NCBI RefSeq assembly: GCF_002798305.1
Contig: NZ_PCGR01000001.1
Coordinates: 372,001 to 436,000, forward strand
Source of the DNA: Chryseomicrobium excrementi
Lineage (GTDB): Bacteria; Bacillota; Bacilli; Bacillales_A; Planococcaceae
Direction: 5' to 3'
DNA: 64,000 nt
In this document: piece after piece, positions 25,549 through 36,300 of the stretch
Position numbering within the stretch: the stretch's first letter is position 1
Layout: every line of letters starts with the position of its first letter
Notes under the pieces: model-generated
What the model was told of the DNA's origin: nothing
Database searches by the model: none
What the model saw: only the letters and a program-made list of their open reading frames with translations
Translations under genes and position numbers: made by a program

Positions 25549-26695
25549 ACAAAACAACCAAACCGATTATCTACTAGATGAACTGTTAATGGAGCCTGTA
25601 GCGAAAGCAGAAACACCTGCCACGCAACAAGTAAAACTACTTGATCGCCTGACAGAAGAAGAACAAGCCAAAGCCAAACAATTGGCTACACAAATCCCCG
25701 TTGGAGATTATGAATCTATTTTGACATACGGTGCTACAGCTCAAAATGAACTTACGAAGTTCTCTCATCAGATGCTGGACCATGTTCAGAAGAAAGACAT
25801 TGGGCCGGTCGGCGATATATTAAGTGATCTGATGAAAAAATTAAATGAGATCAATCCAGAAGATTTAAACCAAAAAGAGAAAAAAGGCATCCGTAAACTG
25901 TTCTCTAAAGTGAATCGCTCTCTTCAAGAAGTGATGTCTCGCTATCAGAAATTGAGCACACAAGTAGACCGTATCGGCATCCAATTGGAGCACTCTAAAC
26001 GAGGTTTAATTGAAGATGTGCGTATGCTCGACAAGCTCTACGATCAAAACAAGAACTACTTTAAAGCATTGAATATTTATATCGCGGCTGCAGAATTGAA
26101 ACGAGACGAGATCGTCTCTACGACAATTCCTGCACTTAAACAAAAAGCCGAGCAATCCAATGACCAAATGGCGTTCCAAGAAGTTCATGACATGACGCAG
26201 TTTGTAGACCGTTTAGAAAAACGTATCTACGACCTACAGCTTTCACGTCAAATTACGATACAAAGTGCACCTCAAATCCGAATGATCCAACAGACAAATC
26301 AGACGCTTGCTGAGAAGATCCAATCTTCTATCATGACATCGATCCCTCTTTGGAAAAATCAGATTGCAATTGCACTCACACTTAATCGCCAGCAAAAAGC
26401 AGTGTCTGCTCAGCGTCAAGTAACGGCGACGACTAATGAGCTACTGCTAAAGAACTCGGAGATGTTGAAAGTGAACAGTATCGAAACGGCTAAAGAGAAC
26501 GAGCGCGGTATCGTTGAAATCGATACATTGAAAAAAACGCAAGAAAACTTGCTCAGCACTATCGAAGAAACGCTTCAAATTCAAGCAGATGGCCGTATGA
26601 AACGAAAGGCTGCAGAGCTTGAGATTGCCCGTATGGAAGAAGAGTTGAAAAACCGTCTCCTTCAAATCCAAGAACGTAGTGAAAACCGTATGTAG
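25538..26695 (+). CDS. telA: TelA/YaaN family toxic anion resistance protein
   Basis: The 385-residue soluble protein is predicted to be almost wholly helical, with long coiled-coil stretches, and matches the TelA family linked to tellurite and envelope-stress resistance. Visible family wording includes [26 protein letters not shown] and [17 protein letters not shown]. It is translated from an ATG inside the 3' end of xpaC (GGAGATCAACCAC upstream). With XpaC it forms a two-gene module that probably works at the membrane under sigma-W-type control. Confidence 0.92.
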   Translation: MNAEQNNQTDYLLDELLMEPVAKAETPATQQVKLLDRLTEEEQAKAKQLATQIPVGDYESILTYGATAQNELTKFSHQMLDHVQKKDIGPVGDILSDLMKKLNEINPEDLNQKEKKGIRKLFSKVNRSLQEVMSRYQKLSTQVDRIGIQLEHSKRGLIEDVRMLDKLYDQNKNYFKALNIYIAAAELKRDEIVSTTIPALKQKAEQSNDQMAFQEVHDMTQFVDRLEKRIYDLQLSRQITIQSAPQIRMIQQTNQTLAEKIQSSIMTSIPLWKNQIAIALTLNRQQKAVSAQRQVTATTNELLLKNSEMLKVNSIETAKENERGIVEIDTLKKTQENLLSTIEETLQIQADGRMKRKAAELEIARMEEELKNRLLQIQERSENRM

Positions 26696-26699
26696 GATA

Positions 26700-26737
26700 A
26701 AAAAGACCCCAGAATCGAATGATTTTGGGGTCTTTTC
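26700..26737. terminator. bidirectional terminator between telA and the VWA gene
   Basis: A 10-bp perfect outer stem (26701-26710 with 26727-26736) is flanked by A and T runs. Confidence 0.92.
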
Positions 26738-28584
26738 TATAGTCGCATCAAGGCATGTTGTAGCATCCGCTTTAGTAAACGATGTGCTTCTGAAGTAAAC
26801 TGATCTAATGAATCCGTTGCAGCTGTCCTCTTTCCATAAATCACTGAGAAAAGGTGCTGTTGTTCTTCTGTCACCTTAGTGTCAGAAAGATACAGATGAA
26901 GAAATCCTATTCCATTCTTCTCCAGCCACTGCACAGCGTCTGCTGTGTCCAGAATCCCTTTTTCTCGGTATTCGAACGCTGAGGGCTCCCCGTCTGAGAA
27001 ATAGAGTAAGAACTTCTGTGACTCCGGTCTTGCAAGCAAGGAGTGCCCTGCTTTTCGGAGCGCGTAGCCGTCTCGGTTGTCTTCATGTGCTTCCATCGAG
27101 AATATGGATGGAGCGGCATCTGTCGTATGCTCGTACTCATGCATGACTTCAAAGTAGTTCGGTTGGAAGCTCTCTGTAGCATCATACGCATCCTCGTAAT
27201 GCTGTACGATGCGATGCGGGATTCTGAGCTTGCGCAATACATCATGCACGTAGAGAACAGCTTCTTTCGTTTCTTCAAGCTTATCTTGCATCGAGGCAGA
27301 GCCGTCTACTAGTAAGTAAAAAACTGCATCAAGTTCTCTACTATCTTGACCTTTGCGGTAGAAGATTCGTGGTCTTTCTTCAAGCCAAAGTGGCAAGAGG
27401 TTTTTCTGCAGTCTTCCTTTGCTCAAATTACGTTGCACGTCGATTTCTTTTTTGGCCATTTCTTTTTCAAAAAGTGTGACCAATTGTTTCACGTAAGGAG
27501 ATTGGAGTAGTCGGGTCTTAGCAATAGCAGGCAAATTAGGGGTATCGTGAACCTCAATTAACCGTTCCTTCGCTACCACAGCATCATGAATTCGAGGAAA
27601 TAGACCAGCAGCCAGTTGATCCATGTCATATTCTTCAGATTCCTGAGCAGCAGAGTTTCCGAGTCCTATTGAAGTCGGCTCATGATCTTCACGCCCTTCT
27701 TCCACTGCACCATCTGGATCTGCAAGGTCACTATCTCGACCGTGTTCAATTTCAAACCGTAAATGAAGGCCTTTTTCCTCTTCGCTTTCTTGATGCCACA
27801 TCTGCATCATTTCTTCTACTGACTCTTTTGATTCTTCCGCACCTTCTAGCTTCTTTTTAAGACCGCGGTGATACGTAAAGTTTTCAAATTCAGACCCTCG
27901 TAATACTAGGTGCTGAAAATGTGTCAGTTGCGCATCTTGTGACAATAGTTCTTCCATTCGAAACAAGATTCCCCAGACGGTATCGAGAGTCGCTTCTGTT
28001 GAGGTAAGTGCACGCCACTGATTCAAGAAAGGAACGAGTTCACTAAATTCTTCAATAGCTTGGACACGCAGCGTCCCTTCATAAAATGCGATAGCAACAA
28101 AATAAAGTAAGGCATCAGACGTGAAGCCACGTTTTTGGAGAGTCGAGAGCTGCTGCTTATAATAAGGAACAACCGCTTGATGGCGAAGCTGAAACCATTT
28201 CGCTGTGCCTTTTCTAGTGCGGGTAATTTGCTGAGTAAATCGAATTTCTTCTATTAAAAATACAAGTTGCCTTGCTAGTTGCTCGAATCGGTGCCCTCGC
28301 ACTTCTTCTAGAAACTCCTGATACACCTTCAAATTAAACTCTTTATAGAATCCTAATGTGAGAAGAAGCACATCTGTCACGCGACCCGCGTGTTGAATAG
28401 CAGGCGACCGGTGTCTCCAAAATACACTGATGGCAACGAGACGGTCTACTGGATTCAATTCTAGAAGTTGTCGTTCAGACAACTCAAATTCAGATGTGCG
28501 CATCCATGCTTGTGCTACACGCTCAAAATGCAATAGTTCCCCCGCCTCGACAACTTCATTATTGAACTTGATGAAGCGTTCCAT
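26737..28584 (-). CDS. VWA-domain protein of the MoxR-VWA type (YojO-like)
   Basis: The 615-residue protein has a long helical N-terminal part, an acidic middle region (about residues 230-310) and a C-terminal von Willebrand A domain. The metal-ion-dependent adhesion site is visible as DGSASMQDK, with later parts YFSDGEPSAFEY. Such proteins work with MoxR AAA+ ATPases to assemble or activate enzymes. The ATG overlaps the stop of the MoxR gene by one base. In B. subtilis yojO-yojN lie beside odhAB, as here. The client protein is unknown. Confidence 0.88.
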   Translation of the reverse strand: MERFIKFNNEVVEAGELLHFERVAQAWMRTSEFELSERQLLELNPVDRLVAISVFWRHRSPAIQHAGRVTDVLLLTLGFYKEFNLKVYQEFLEEVRGHRFEQLARQLVFLIEEIRFTQQITRTRKGTAKWFQLRHQAVVPYYKQQLSTLQKRGFTSDALLYFVAIAFYEGTLRVQAIEEFSELVPFLNQWRALTSTEATLDTVWGILFRMEELLSQDAQLTHFQHLVLRGSEFENFTYHRGLKKKLEGAEESKESVEEMMQMWHQESEEEKGLHLRFEIEHGRDSDLADPDGAVEEGREDHEPTSIGLGNSAAQESEEYDMDQLAAGLFPRIHDAVVAKERLIEVHDTPNLPAIAKTRLLQSPYVKQLVTLFEKEMAKKEIDVQRNLSKGRLQKNLLPLWLEERPRIFYRKGQDSRELDAVFYLLVDGSASMQDKLEETKEAVLYVHDVLRKLRIPHRIVQHYEDAYDATESFQPNYFEVMHEYEHTTDAAPSIFSMEAHEDNRDGYALRKAGHSLLARPESQKFLLYFSDGEPSAFEYREKGILDTADAVQWLEKNGIGFLHLYLSDTKVTEEQQHLFSVIYGKRTAATDSLDQFTSEAHRLLKRMLQHALMRL

Positions 28585-29444
28585 TAGGCATCCAACCATG
28601 AGGCTATGATTTCATGTACAAGCATTTTTTCTTGTACATCTGCTAGTTTCTCTAATAGCCCGTATTGATAAGCTCGTTCAAGAGGCATATAGAAGGACAG
28701 CTCGATCACATCAAAAAGAGAACGAATCGAGGCAGATTCATCAGCCACACGACCTTGTTCAGACAGTTCTCGTAACTCATTTGTTACGGCGAGCACTGTA
28801 TCGAGATCTGAATCGCCTAAATCAGGAAATTGGCTCTTCACTAACTCTTTTAAATCGTCGCCATGAATATACGGAATGGAAAAGGACACAAAACGGTCTT
28901 TCAACGCCTCGTTTAGAGGGGCTGTACCCATATACCCTTCATTGATGGCAGCAATCACCCCGAAATGAGGATGCGCTTTAATGACCTCTCCTGTGAAAGG
29001 GTTAGTTAGCATTTTTCGGTAATCGAGAATTCCGTGCAGAATCGGCAGTGTTTCGGCCTTCGCCATATTGATCTCATCGATATACAAGAGATGTCCTTTC
29101 TTCATGGCTTCCACAACAGGGCCTTCCACAAATTCGATAGCTGTCTGACCGTCTCGTTGAATGATTGTCTTAAAGCCAAGAAGTGCTTCTGCATCAAGAT
29201 CAACAGAAGTATTGATGCTTTGCATCGGTTGGCCGAAATAGTGACTTATAGATTCCGCAAGTTTGGTCTTCCCCGCTCCTGCCGGCCCTTTAAGCAACAC
29301 AGGTTTCCCTAGAGCTATAGCAATTTGAATATCCTGTAATAAATGAGCATTCGGACTTTTGTATCCACCATCCCGTATGAGCGATTTGTCATCAAAGTAG
29401 TTTCTAGTAGACCGTTCTTTTCTTTCTTTGTCTAAAAGATTCAT
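28584..29444 (-). CDS. MoxR-type AAA+ ATPase (YojN-like)
   Basis: The 286-residue AAA+ ATPase would act as a chaperone with the VWA protein encoded next to it. Walker A is GPAGAGKTKLAES, Walker B is HLLYIDEINMA, and the sensor region GVIAAINEGYMGT is present, as in the CbbQ/NorQ group. I chose ATG 29444, preceded by AAAGGGTGAAGACT; an earlier start would extend into the terminator of the upstream gene. Coupled translation with the VWA gene supports a complex. Confidence 0.92.
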   Translation of the reverse strand: MNLLDKERKERSTRNYFDDKSLIRDGGYKSPNAHLLQDIQIAIALGKPVLLKGPAGAGKTKLAESISHYFGQPMQSINTSVDLDAEALLGFKTIIQRDGQTAIEFVEGPVVEAMKKGHLLYIDEINMAKAETLPILHGILDYRKMLTNPFTGEVIKAHPHFGVIAAINEGYMGTAPLNEALKDRFVSFSIPYIHGDDLKELVKSQFPDLGDSDLDTVLAVTNELRELSEQGRVADESASIRSLFDVIELSFYMPLERAYQYGLLEKLADVQEKMLVHEIIASWLDA

Positions 29445-29463
29445 AGTCTTCACCCTTTCGACA

Positions 29464-29489
29464 GAAAAAACCGATGGAACCCCATCGGT
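29464..29489 (-). terminator. terminator after the DUF6501 gene
   Basis: On the minus strand a 7-8-bp stem (29489-29482 with 29477-29470) is followed by six T residues. It sits between the DUF6501 gene and moxR. Confidence 0.85.
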
Positions 29490-29686
29490 CATTCAAAATA
29501 GTCTTTATAATATCCACCGATTTTGCCTGTGTTGTCGACAACAAAAACAAATTCGTCTGTCTCGTTCTTTACTTCATACTCTTTTCCTGCAGTTAACACA
29601 TTACTCACTAGAAATTTGTCAGCATTTGTGTGCTTGCAGACTACTGTACGAAGTGTTGGCTTTTCTGCCCAATTTTCATGAATCAT
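29489..29686 (-). CDS. DUF6501 family small protein
   Basis: This 65-residue soluble protein begins MIHENWAEKPTLRTVVCKHTNADK and ends GKIGGYYKDYFE, the pattern of the DUF6501 family in Bacilli. The central part is a predicted beta barrel-like set of strands (KEYEVKNETDEFVFVVDNTG). No function is known. AGGAGGGTTCTT precedes the ATG. It is separated from odhB by a terminator, so it likely has its own promoter. Confidence 0.8.
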   Translation of the reverse strand: MIHENWAEKPTLRTVVCKHTNADKFLVSNVLTAGKEYEVKNETDEFVFVVDNTGKIGGYYKDYFE

Positions 29687-29706
29687 AAGAACCCTCCTGT
29701 AGTGGA

Positions 29707-29736
29707 AAAGAGATCCTGCGTAGTGCAGGACCTCTC
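29707..29736 (-). terminator. terminator after odhB
   Basis: A bulged GC-rich stem (29711-29719 with 29725-29735) lies right after the odhB stop, with a short T run on the minus strand. Confidence 0.75.
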
Positions 29737-29743
29737 GTTAAAA

Positions 29744-30994
29744 TTATGAGTTAAGTAAAAGATCTTCTGGGTTTTCAAGCAACTCTTTAACAGTTTTCAA
29801 GAATCCTACAGAGTCTTTTCCGTCAATCACACGGTGATCATAAGATAGAGCGATATACATCATCGGACGAATTTCGACATTGTCTCCAACAGCGATTGGA
29901 CGCTTTTGAATTGTATGCATACCAAGAATACCTACTTGTGTACCGTTCAAGATTGGAGTAGACATCAATGAGCCGAATACACCGCCGTTTGTGATTGTGA
30001 ATGAACCACCTGACATGTCGCCTAGTGTCAATTTGTTGTCGCGAGCTTTTGCAGCTAGTTCTCCAATGTTCGCTTCGATTTCTGCGAAGTTTTTACGGTC
30101 CGCGTCACGTACGATTGGCACAACTAGTCCACCTTCAGTAGATACCGCAATACCGATATCGTAGAAGTTGTTTTTCACGATGTAGTCTCCATCGATTTGT
30201 GAGTTCACATATGGATACTTTTTAAGTGCTGCTACAACAGCTTTCGTGAAGAATGACATGAATCCAAGACGAACGTCGTTTTGCTCGAAGAACTGATCTT
30301 TTTTGCGTGAACGAAGTGCCATCACATTCGTCATATCAATCTCGTTGAATGTAGTTAGCATGGCTGTATTTTGTTTCACTTCAAGTAGACGGCTAGCAAT
30401 CGTCTGACGACGACGCGTCATTTTCTCGCGAGTTGTACGGCCCTCGTCTTCTTTAGTAGCAGTTTGTGCTTGTGGTGCTGCAGCAGGAGCTGATGGTGCA
30501 GCTGCTGGTTTTTGACCATGTGCTGCTACGTCTTGAACACGAACGCGCCCCATTGGATCTACTGGAGAAATCTCGCTCAAGTTGATTCCTTTTTCACGAG
30601 CTAGTTTGCGAGCTGCAGGTGATGCGATTGTGCGGTCACCAGACTCTTCGTGTTTTACTTCTTCTTTAACCGCTTCTTTAGCAGGTTCTGTTTTTTGCTC
30701 AGGAGCTTTTTCTTCTGTTTTCGCTGGAGCTTCTTCTTTCGGTGCTGGAGCTGAACCTTCACCAGCGCCAACACGTGCGATGACTTGTCCGACTTGAACT
30801 GTATCACCTTCAGCAGCTAAAAGCTCTTGAACAACTCCAGCTTCTTCTGAGATGACCTCAACATTCACTTTATCTGTTTCAAGTTCAACGATGAACTCAC
30901 CTTTTTCAACTGTATCACCTGGTTGTTTTAACCACTGTGCAATGGTACCTTCTGTAATGGATTCTGCTAATTCTGGAACGATAATATCTGCCAC
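29744..30994 (-). CDS. odhB: 2-oxoglutarate dehydrogenase E2, dihydrolipoyl succinyltransferase
   Basis: The 416-residue E2 core transfers succinyl groups to CoA. The lipoyl domain (residues 1-77) has the ETDKVNVEV lipoylation site; an Ala/Pro/Glu-rich linker precedes the E1/E3-binding domain ([16 protein letters not shown]) and the catalytic domain with the active-site [15 protein letters not shown] is the start, with CAAGGAGGAAACAATC upstream. It follows odhA after 22 bases. Confidence 0.97.
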   Translation of the reverse strand: MADIIVPELAESITEGTIAQWLKQPGDTVEKGEFIVELETDKVNVEVISEEAGVVQELLAAEGDTVQVGQVIARVGAGEGSAPAPKEEAPAKTEEKAPEQKTEPAKEAVKEEVKHEESGDRTIASPAARKLAREKGINLSEISPVDPMGRVRVQDVAAHGQKPAAAPSAPAAAPQAQTATKEDEGRTTREKMTRRRQTIASRLLEVKQNTAMLTTFNEIDMTNVMALRSRKKDQFFEQNDVRLGFMSFFTKAVVAALKKYPYVNSQIDGDYIVKNNFYDIGIAVSTEGGLVVPIVRDADRKNFAEIEANIGELAAKARDNKLTLGDMSGGSFTITNGGVFGSLMSTPILNGTQVGILGMHTIQKRPIAVGDNVEIRPMMYIALSYDHRVIDGKDSVGFLKTVKELLENPEDLLLNS

Positions 30995-31016
30995 GATTGT
31001 TTCCTCCTTGGACGAT

Positions 31017-33806
31017 TTAGTTGTTTGCTACTGCTTCTTCAATGATTCGTGCTTGTTCGATCTTATACGCTTCTCCATCACCTTCTGCAGGGCTTGAACG
31101 GTGCGTACGACCTGTATAAGAGATTTCAAGGCCTTTGCCTAACTCTAACAAGTATGGAAGGGCAAAGTGCCATGACCCTTGGTTTTGAGGTTCTTCTTGA
31201 GCCCATACCAGTTTTTTAACGTTTGGATAACGAGCAATGATTGCTGCGATTTTCTCCTGAGGGAATGGATACAACTGCTCTACACGAACGATGTGTAGGT
31301 GATCATATCCTTCACCAGAGTCAATCTTATCTGCTAAATCAATTGCAAGCTTTCCACTCGCAAACACGATCTTTGTAACGCTGTCCGCGTTTTTACCCAA
31401 GTTTGGTTCTTCAATCACTGTTTCGAATTTGCCTGATGTCAATTCTGCTACATCCGCTCCCACTTTAGGATGACGTAACAAGGACTTAGGAGATACGATA
31501 ATCAGTGGACGAATCGCTTCGTTTTCTAGCATAGCCGCTTGGCGACGCAAGATGTGGAAGTAGTTCGCAGCACTCGAAAGGTTGGCAACCGTCCAGTTGT
31601 TTTCAGCTGCTAGCTGTAAATAACGCTCTACGCGGGCACTTGTATGTTCAGGTCCTTGTCCTTCAGCAGCGTGAGGAAGTAACATAACTAGACCTGATTT
31701 TAGGCCCCACTTAGCACGAGCCGCACTGATAAAGTTATCAAACATCACTTGTGCCATATTAGCAAAGTCACCATACTGAGCTTCCCAAATCGTCAAGGTG
31801 TTTGGATCCTCTAGATTGTAACCAAATTCATAACCTAGGATAGCTGCTTCTGTCAGTGGACTGTTGTGCACGACGAAAGAAGAGTTTGAACCAGAAATAT
31901 GATGGATTGGCATCAATTCCTTACCATTTGTTTCATCATGCAGTACAAGGTGACGGTGAGAGAATGTTCCACGCTCCGCATCTTGTCCTGTAAGGCGAAT
32001 CGATTGACCATCTTGCAAAATAGTAGAGAATGCTAATGTCTCAGCATGACCCCAATCAATCTTGCCTTTGCCGTTGAAAGGTTCTTCACGACGTTTTAGG
32101 ATGCGAGCAAGCTTTTTAAACGGAGTGAAGTCTTCTGGCCAAGTCAACAACTCTTCATTGATTTTGCGCAGACGGTCTTCTTCTACACCAGATTCGTGTT
32201 CTGGCATGCCATTTAATACAGCCTCCGGAATTACAATTTCATGTGCTTTTGACTCAGGAAGTTCTTTGACGCGGTCATAAGCTGCTTGCATTTCTGCAAA
32301 TGTGTCTTCATCTAATTTTTTCACTTCATCTTCACTTACTAGTGATTCGGAAGATAAGTTCTTTCCATAGAGTTCACGTACAGTTGGATGTTTGTGAACC
32401 AATTTATACATCTCTGGATTCGTTACCATCGGCTCGTCCATTTCATTGTGGCCATAGCGACGGTATCCGATCAAATCGATCACGATATCTTTATTGAATT
32501 TTTGTCGGTACGCAAACGCAAGTTTAGCCACACGAATCACTTCTTCTGGCTCATCGGCATTTACGTGAACAACTGGCACTTCGTACCCTTTTGCTGGATC
32601 ACTTGAATAAAGCGTTGAACGTGAATCGTAATGTTCTGTCGTAAAGCCAATCATATTGTTTGCAATGATATGGATGGATCCTCCAGTTTGGTAACCTGGA
32701 ACACGGCTGTAGTTCAAGACTTCTGTAACCACACCTTGTCCTGGGAATGCAGCATCTCCGTGTACAAGAACTGCAAACGCAGCGGATGGATCTTGTTTCG
32801 GTAGGCCAGCTTCATCTGTTGTTTCTTGAGCAGCACGAACTTGCCCAGTTACTACTGGACTAACAACTTCTAAGTGTGATGGGTTATATGCAAGCTTCAC
32901 TTTCAAACCTGATGGTGAATTGTATGTCGCACCGTTGTGGTACTTCACATCTCCGTACCAACCTTTAGAGAACTCTAAAGAGCCATCTTTAGGAATGAAC
33001 GCATCATTTGGAACATGAGCAAAATCAGCGAACATCATTTCATACGGCTTGTTCAATATATGAGTCAACACGTTCAAACGGCCACGGTGTGCCATTCCGA
33101 TATTCATTTGTTTGACTTGTTCTTTATTAGATTGTTCGACTAACGTATCAAACAACACAACAAGACTATCCAAACCTTCTATAGAGAAACGCTTAGCTCC
33201 AACAAATGTACGATGAATAAACTTTTCAAACCCTTCTACGTGAGTCAAACGAGCAAGAAGCTCCTTTTTCTCATCCGCTGAAAGTGTTTGAGGTTTCGTA
33301 CTTTCAATTTGAGACTGCAACCATTCACGCTCAGTGCGAGTAATAACGTGAGCAAACTCATAAGCTACTTTATTTGTGTAAACAGACTTTAGATGCTCGA
33401 TTGCTTGTGCTCCATTTTGAACGAAAGCAGGTGGATTTTGAACAAGCAAAGACACAGGCACCTTTTCTAGGTCCTGTTTAGTTAATCCGTAAAACTCTAA
33501 TGAGATACGTTCTGTTTTCTTTTCGCGATCATTTAGCGGGTAAATGTCTGCTGCTTCATGACCATGTGTACGAATCGCATCAGCAAGTTGAATCGCTTTC
33601 AACACAACATCCATTAACGAGTCGTCTACTTGTACAGATTCTGATTTTGAAGTTGTAGAACCAACTGGCGCACCATATTGTTCAAACAAAGCGGCAAGGT
33701 CAGAATCTACGTTTTCTGGTGTTTCCAAAAATAAATCATATTGTTCCATCACATACCCTAAGTTCGGACCCGAGAATGCGGACCAGGGTGTAGTTGTTTT
33801 CGACAT
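31017..33806 (-). CDS. odhA: 2-oxoglutarate dehydrogenase E1 component
   Basis: The 929-residue thiamine diphosphate enzyme decarboxylates 2-oxoglutarate in the TCA cycle. Visible features are the [13 protein letters not shown] motif, the ThDP site with [13 protein letters not shown] and NMIGFTTEH, and a C-terminal domain with EEPQNQGSW. The ATG at 33806 is preceded by TTGGAGGTTTTCTC. It forms an operon with odhB; E3 (lpd) is not in the window. Confidence 0.97.
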   Translation of the reverse strand: MSKTTTPWSAFSGPNLGYVMEQYDLFLETPENVDSDLAALFEQYGAPVGSTTSKSESVQVDDSLMDVVLKAIQLADAIRTHGHEAADIYPLNDREKKTERISLEFYGLTKQDLEKVPVSLLVQNPPAFVQNGAQAIEHLKSVYTNKVAYEFAHVITRTEREWLQSQIESTKPQTLSADEKKELLARLTHVEGFEKFIHRTFVGAKRFSIEGLDSLVVLFDTLVEQSNKEQVKQMNIGMAHRGRLNVLTHILNKPYEMMFADFAHVPNDAFIPKDGSLEFSKGWYGDVKYHNGATYNSPSGLKVKLAYNPSHLEVVSPVVTGQVRAAQETTDEAGLPKQDPSAAFAVLVHGDAAFPGQGVVTEVLNYSRVPGYQTGGSIHIIANNMIGFTTEHYDSRSTLYSSDPAKGYEVPVVHVNADEPEEVIRVAKLAFAYRQKFNKDIVIDLIGYRRYGHNEMDEPMVTNPEMYKLVHKHPTVRELYGKNLSSESLVSEDEVKKLDEDTFAEMQAAYDRVKELPESKAHEIVIPEAVLNGMPEHESGVEEDRLRKINEELLTWPEDFTPFKKLARILKRREEPFNGKGKIDWGHAETLAFSTILQDGQSIRLTGQDAERGTFSHRHLVLHDETNGKELMPIHHISGSNSSFVVHNSPLTEAAILGYEFGYNLEDPNTLTIWEAQYGDFANMAQVMFDNFISAARAKWGLKSGLVMLLPHAAEGQGPEHTSARVERYLQLAAENNWTVANLSSAANYFHILRRQAAMLENEAIRPLIIVSPKSLLRHPKVGADVAELTSGKFETVIEEPNLGKNADSVTKIVFASGKLAIDLADKIDSGEGYDHLHIVRVEQLYPFPQEKIAAIIARYPNVKKLVWAQEEPQNQGSWHFALPYLLELGKGLEISYTGRTHRSSPAEGDGEAYKIEQARIIEEAVANN

Positions 33807-33850
33807 GAGAAAACCTCCAACTGTAGTTCCTATCAATAGTATATATATTC

Positions 33851-33879
33851 ATAGTATCATTGATGACCCCTTTATGAAA
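33851..33879 (-). promoter_or_regulatory. promoter candidate for odhAB
   Basis: On the minus strand TTTCAT (33879-33874), a 17-bp spacer and TACTAT (33856-33851) lie about 45 bases before the odhA start. Confidence 0.5.
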
Positions 33880-33961
33880 GCGAGGGGGCATGAACAATTT
33901 TTCCATTTCAATCTTACTACTCTTAGGAAAAATTACAATGCTTTTTGTGAAAAATCTCACG

Positions 33962-33989
33962 AAAAAACGCTCGTCTAAAACGAGCGTTC
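33962..33989 (-). terminator. terminator after the ArlS-like kinase gene
   Basis: A perfect 9-bp stem (33966-33974 with 33980-33988) is followed by six T residues on the minus strand. Confidence 0.9.
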
Positions 33990-34003
33990 AACTGAACAGT
34001 TAT

Positions 34004-35365
34004 TCACTTGGTTTTAATTGGGAATTGAAGTGTGAATTCACTTCCTTTTCCAAGTTCACTTGTTACAGAAATCTTCCCGCCGGCACGTTCCATGACTTGT
34101 TTTACAAATGTTAGACCTAGTCCAGTGCCACCCGCTGATTTGGAACGCGTTGCATCGATTGTATAGAACGGCTCAAAGATTTTCTCAAGTTCATTTTCAC
34201 CCATACCGATTCCCTGATCTTGAATACGTACTATATAGTCATTGTTGTTAACTTTACCTACAATAGTGATTACAGGATTTTCTTTTGAGTAGCGAATTGC
34301 ATTCGTAAGTAAGTTCGTAATCACCTGTTCAAGCAAGACGGGAGAAATTGGTAGCAACATCGGTTCAATAGAAGAGCTGATCGTTACCGTATCATGAATA
34401 TCTTGTCGCTGTATTGTTGTCTCAACTACTTGTTTGATATCTGCAACATGGTTCGAATCCTCTTCTTGTTTCGCTAGGGCTAGTAGCGCTTCCATCATTA
34501 GTCTCATTCGCATCGTCTCTTGCTGCAAGATGGACACAGTCTCTTCGACTAATTGCGGATCGGTCTTTCCCCACCTCTGTAACATAGCGAGATTTCCTTC
34601 CATGGCTTGAATCGGACTACGCAGTTCATGTGATACGTTCCCTATAAAACGTTCCTGCATTGCATAAACTTTATGAATTCGTGTCACCATTTGCTGATAC
34701 TCCTCAGCTAATTGGCCAATCTCATCAGTTCCTGAGTAAGATAAAGTGGGAACTACCTGATTATCAAGTGCATATTGTTTCATAGCATGCTTTAATTCTT
34801 CTAATGGACGCACGAGCAAAGATGATAAGAAATAGCCTGCTATACTTGAAACAATAACAAACAACACCCCAAATAGAACTAAAGACCATCTTAGATAAGT
34901 GATCATGGAATTATAGCTTTCTAAAGAGTGAGACATGGCGATATAAAGTGAGCCGTTGCCAATTTGAAAAGCTGTTGCTTTATATAAAAAATCTTGTCCG
35001 TCCTGTTCCATTCTCTGAAACGAATTGACTTCACCAGTAAACACGGGATACGGAGAATTCGGGTTGATTTGTAGAATCTCTACACCGTCATCATTTAGTA
35101 GTCTCGCACTTTGATTTCGACTCAGAAATTGATTTAGTAAACCCGTATTGCGCTCAAAGTCTTGAACGCTAAGTGTAGGACCCCTTGTTGTCATGTAACT
35201 TTCAAGCTCTGTAAACGAAATGGTTGCCGCGGCCCTTTCATTGGCAAGAAGCCATTGACTGAGAGCAGTAGCTAAAACAAGAGACAACAAAATGTATGTC
35301 ACGATCATGGCAGTTGCAGTCCAAACCGACCAACGGACTCGTAATGAACTAGGCTTCCACTTCAT
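34004..35365 (-). CDS. arlS: sensor histidine kinase, ArlS-like
   Basis: The 453-residue membrane kinase has two transmembrane segments (about residues 12-35 and 155-178) that flank an extracellular sensor domain, then HAMP, HisKA and HATPase domains. The phospho-accepting histidine is in VSHELRSPIQAMEGN. The ATP-binding N, G1 and G2 boxes show NLLTNAIRYS, DQGIGMGE and GGTGLGLT. The wording LQRWGKTDP after the H-box and the neighbours odhAB and murG match S. aureus arlS. The start overlaps the response regulator gene by 17 bp; ATG 35365 is chosen over TTG 35377. Confidence 0.9.
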   Translation of the reverse strand: MKWKPSSLRVRWSVWTATAMIVTYILLSLVLATALSQWLLANERAAATISFTELESYMTTRGPTLSVQDFERNTGLLNQFLSRNQSARLLNDDGVEILQINPNSPYPVFTGEVNSFQRMEQDGQDFLYKATAFQIGNGSLYIAMSHSLESYNSMITYLRWSLVLFGVLFVIVSSIAGYFLSSLLVRPLEELKHAMKQYALDNQVVPTLSYSGTDEIGQLAEEYQQMVTRIHKVYAMQERFIGNVSHELRSPIQAMEGNLAMLQRWGKTDPQLVEETVSILQQETMRMRLMMEALLALAKQEEDSNHVADIKQVVETTIQRQDIHDTVTISSSIEPMLLPISPVLLEQVITNLLTNAIRYSKENPVITIVGKVNNNDYIVRIQDQGIGMGENELEKIFEPFYTIDATRSKSAGGTGLGLTFVKQVMERAGGKISVTSELGKGSEFTLQFPIKTK

Positions 35366-36014
35366 ACATATATCCAATCCCTCTTACCGTCTGCAAAGCG
35401 TCACTGACGTTTTGTGGAAGTTTTTTGCGGAGATGTCGCACATAGACATCGACGACATTCGTCTCAGCTTCCGCATCAAATCCCCATACATGTTCTATGA
35501 TCTGCGCCCTGGTCAAGGCACGATTTGGGTGCTTCACAAAATAGAGCCACAAATCAAATTCCGTCTTCGTCAATTCGATTTCTTTCCCTTGTGAAAGTAC
35601 TCTACGAGCTTTTTCGTCAATTTGGAACGTTTCATCACTAATAGACTTTGTTGTCTCTACTCTACGAAGAATGGCACGGATTCTTGCAAGAAGCTCTTCT
35701 ATCGCAAATGGTTTGACAATGTAATCATCTGCACCCGCTTCAAGACCTGAGACTCTATCCATAACAGCGTCTCGAGCAGTCACTAATAATATAGGAGTGG
35801 TTGAAGTCTTACGAATTCTTCTGGTCAATTCCATCCCGTTGAGGCCGGGAACCATCACATCCAGCAAGACGACATCGTAGTTATTATTTTGAAATAATTC
35901 GTAACCCTCACGGCCATCCAATTTATGATCGACTGTAAAACCTTCGTGCTCCAATTCTAGTTTTACAAACCTTGCGATATTTGGTTCATCTTCAACAAAT
36001 AATATGCGTGTCAT
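35349..36014 (-). CDS. arlR: OmpR-family response regulator, ArlR-like
   Basis: The 221-residue regulator has a receiver domain with the phospho-acceptor Asp52 region (VVLLDVMVPGLNG), a T-loop VTARDA and the switch lysine in IVKPFAIEELLARIRAILRR (shown in part). A winged-helix DNA-binding domain follows with LTKTEFDLW and ETNVVDVYVRHLRKKL. Sequence wording and position match S. aureus ArlR, which controls autolysis, adhesion and virulence genes. GGTGGGTGAGCGACC precedes the ATG. It is the first gene of the arlRS operon. Confidence 0.92.
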   Translation of the reverse strand: MTRILFVEDEPNIARFVKLELEHEGFTVDHKLDGREGYELFQNNNYDVVLLDVMVPGLNGMELTRRIRKTSTTPILLVTARDAVMDRVSGLEAGADDYIVKPFAIEELLARIRAILRRVETTKSISDETFQIDEKARRVLSQGKEIELTKTEFDLWLYFVKHPNRALTRAQIIEHVWGFDAEAETNVVDVYVRHLRKKLPQNVSDALQTVRGIGYMYEVEA

Positions 36015-36190
36015 GGTCGCTCACCCACCTTATCAAATCACGTATTTTGTTTAGCTTAATCGTACGAATTTAGGTCCTAGGATTCAAGTTTTTCTGTTCA
36101 CGCATTTTTCACTTTTCAATTTTAAAAAAATAATGTATATTTTTCTAGCAACATAAAATTCTATAGTTTGATAGGGAAGGCAAATGGTGC

Positions 36191-36234
36191 GCCACCACGC
36201 GATTGGTTCTAGTAGGTTCGATTCCTACCCCGAA
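36191..36234 (+). other. tRNA 3'-half-like relic
   Basis: Positions 36212-36228 form a perfect T-arm: stem GTAGG/CCTAC with the seven-base loop TTCGATT. A four-base variable region (36208-36211) and a decayed anticodon arm (36191-36207, four of five pairs, loop CACGCGA lacking U33) precede it. No matching 5' acceptor or D-arm is present, so this is not a working tRNA gene. Confidence 0.45.
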
Positions 36235-36300
36235 ATTTTTTATGCAGCACAAAATGAAAAATTTCAGGAACCGTTATACCGGTTTGGGAGGAAGATTGAA

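Noticed and set aside
36184-36300. N-terminal extension of the GNAT gene from ATG 36184
   Set aside because: This stretch crosses the tRNA-like T-arm, and the TTG at 36301 has a better site and gives the usual family N-terminus.
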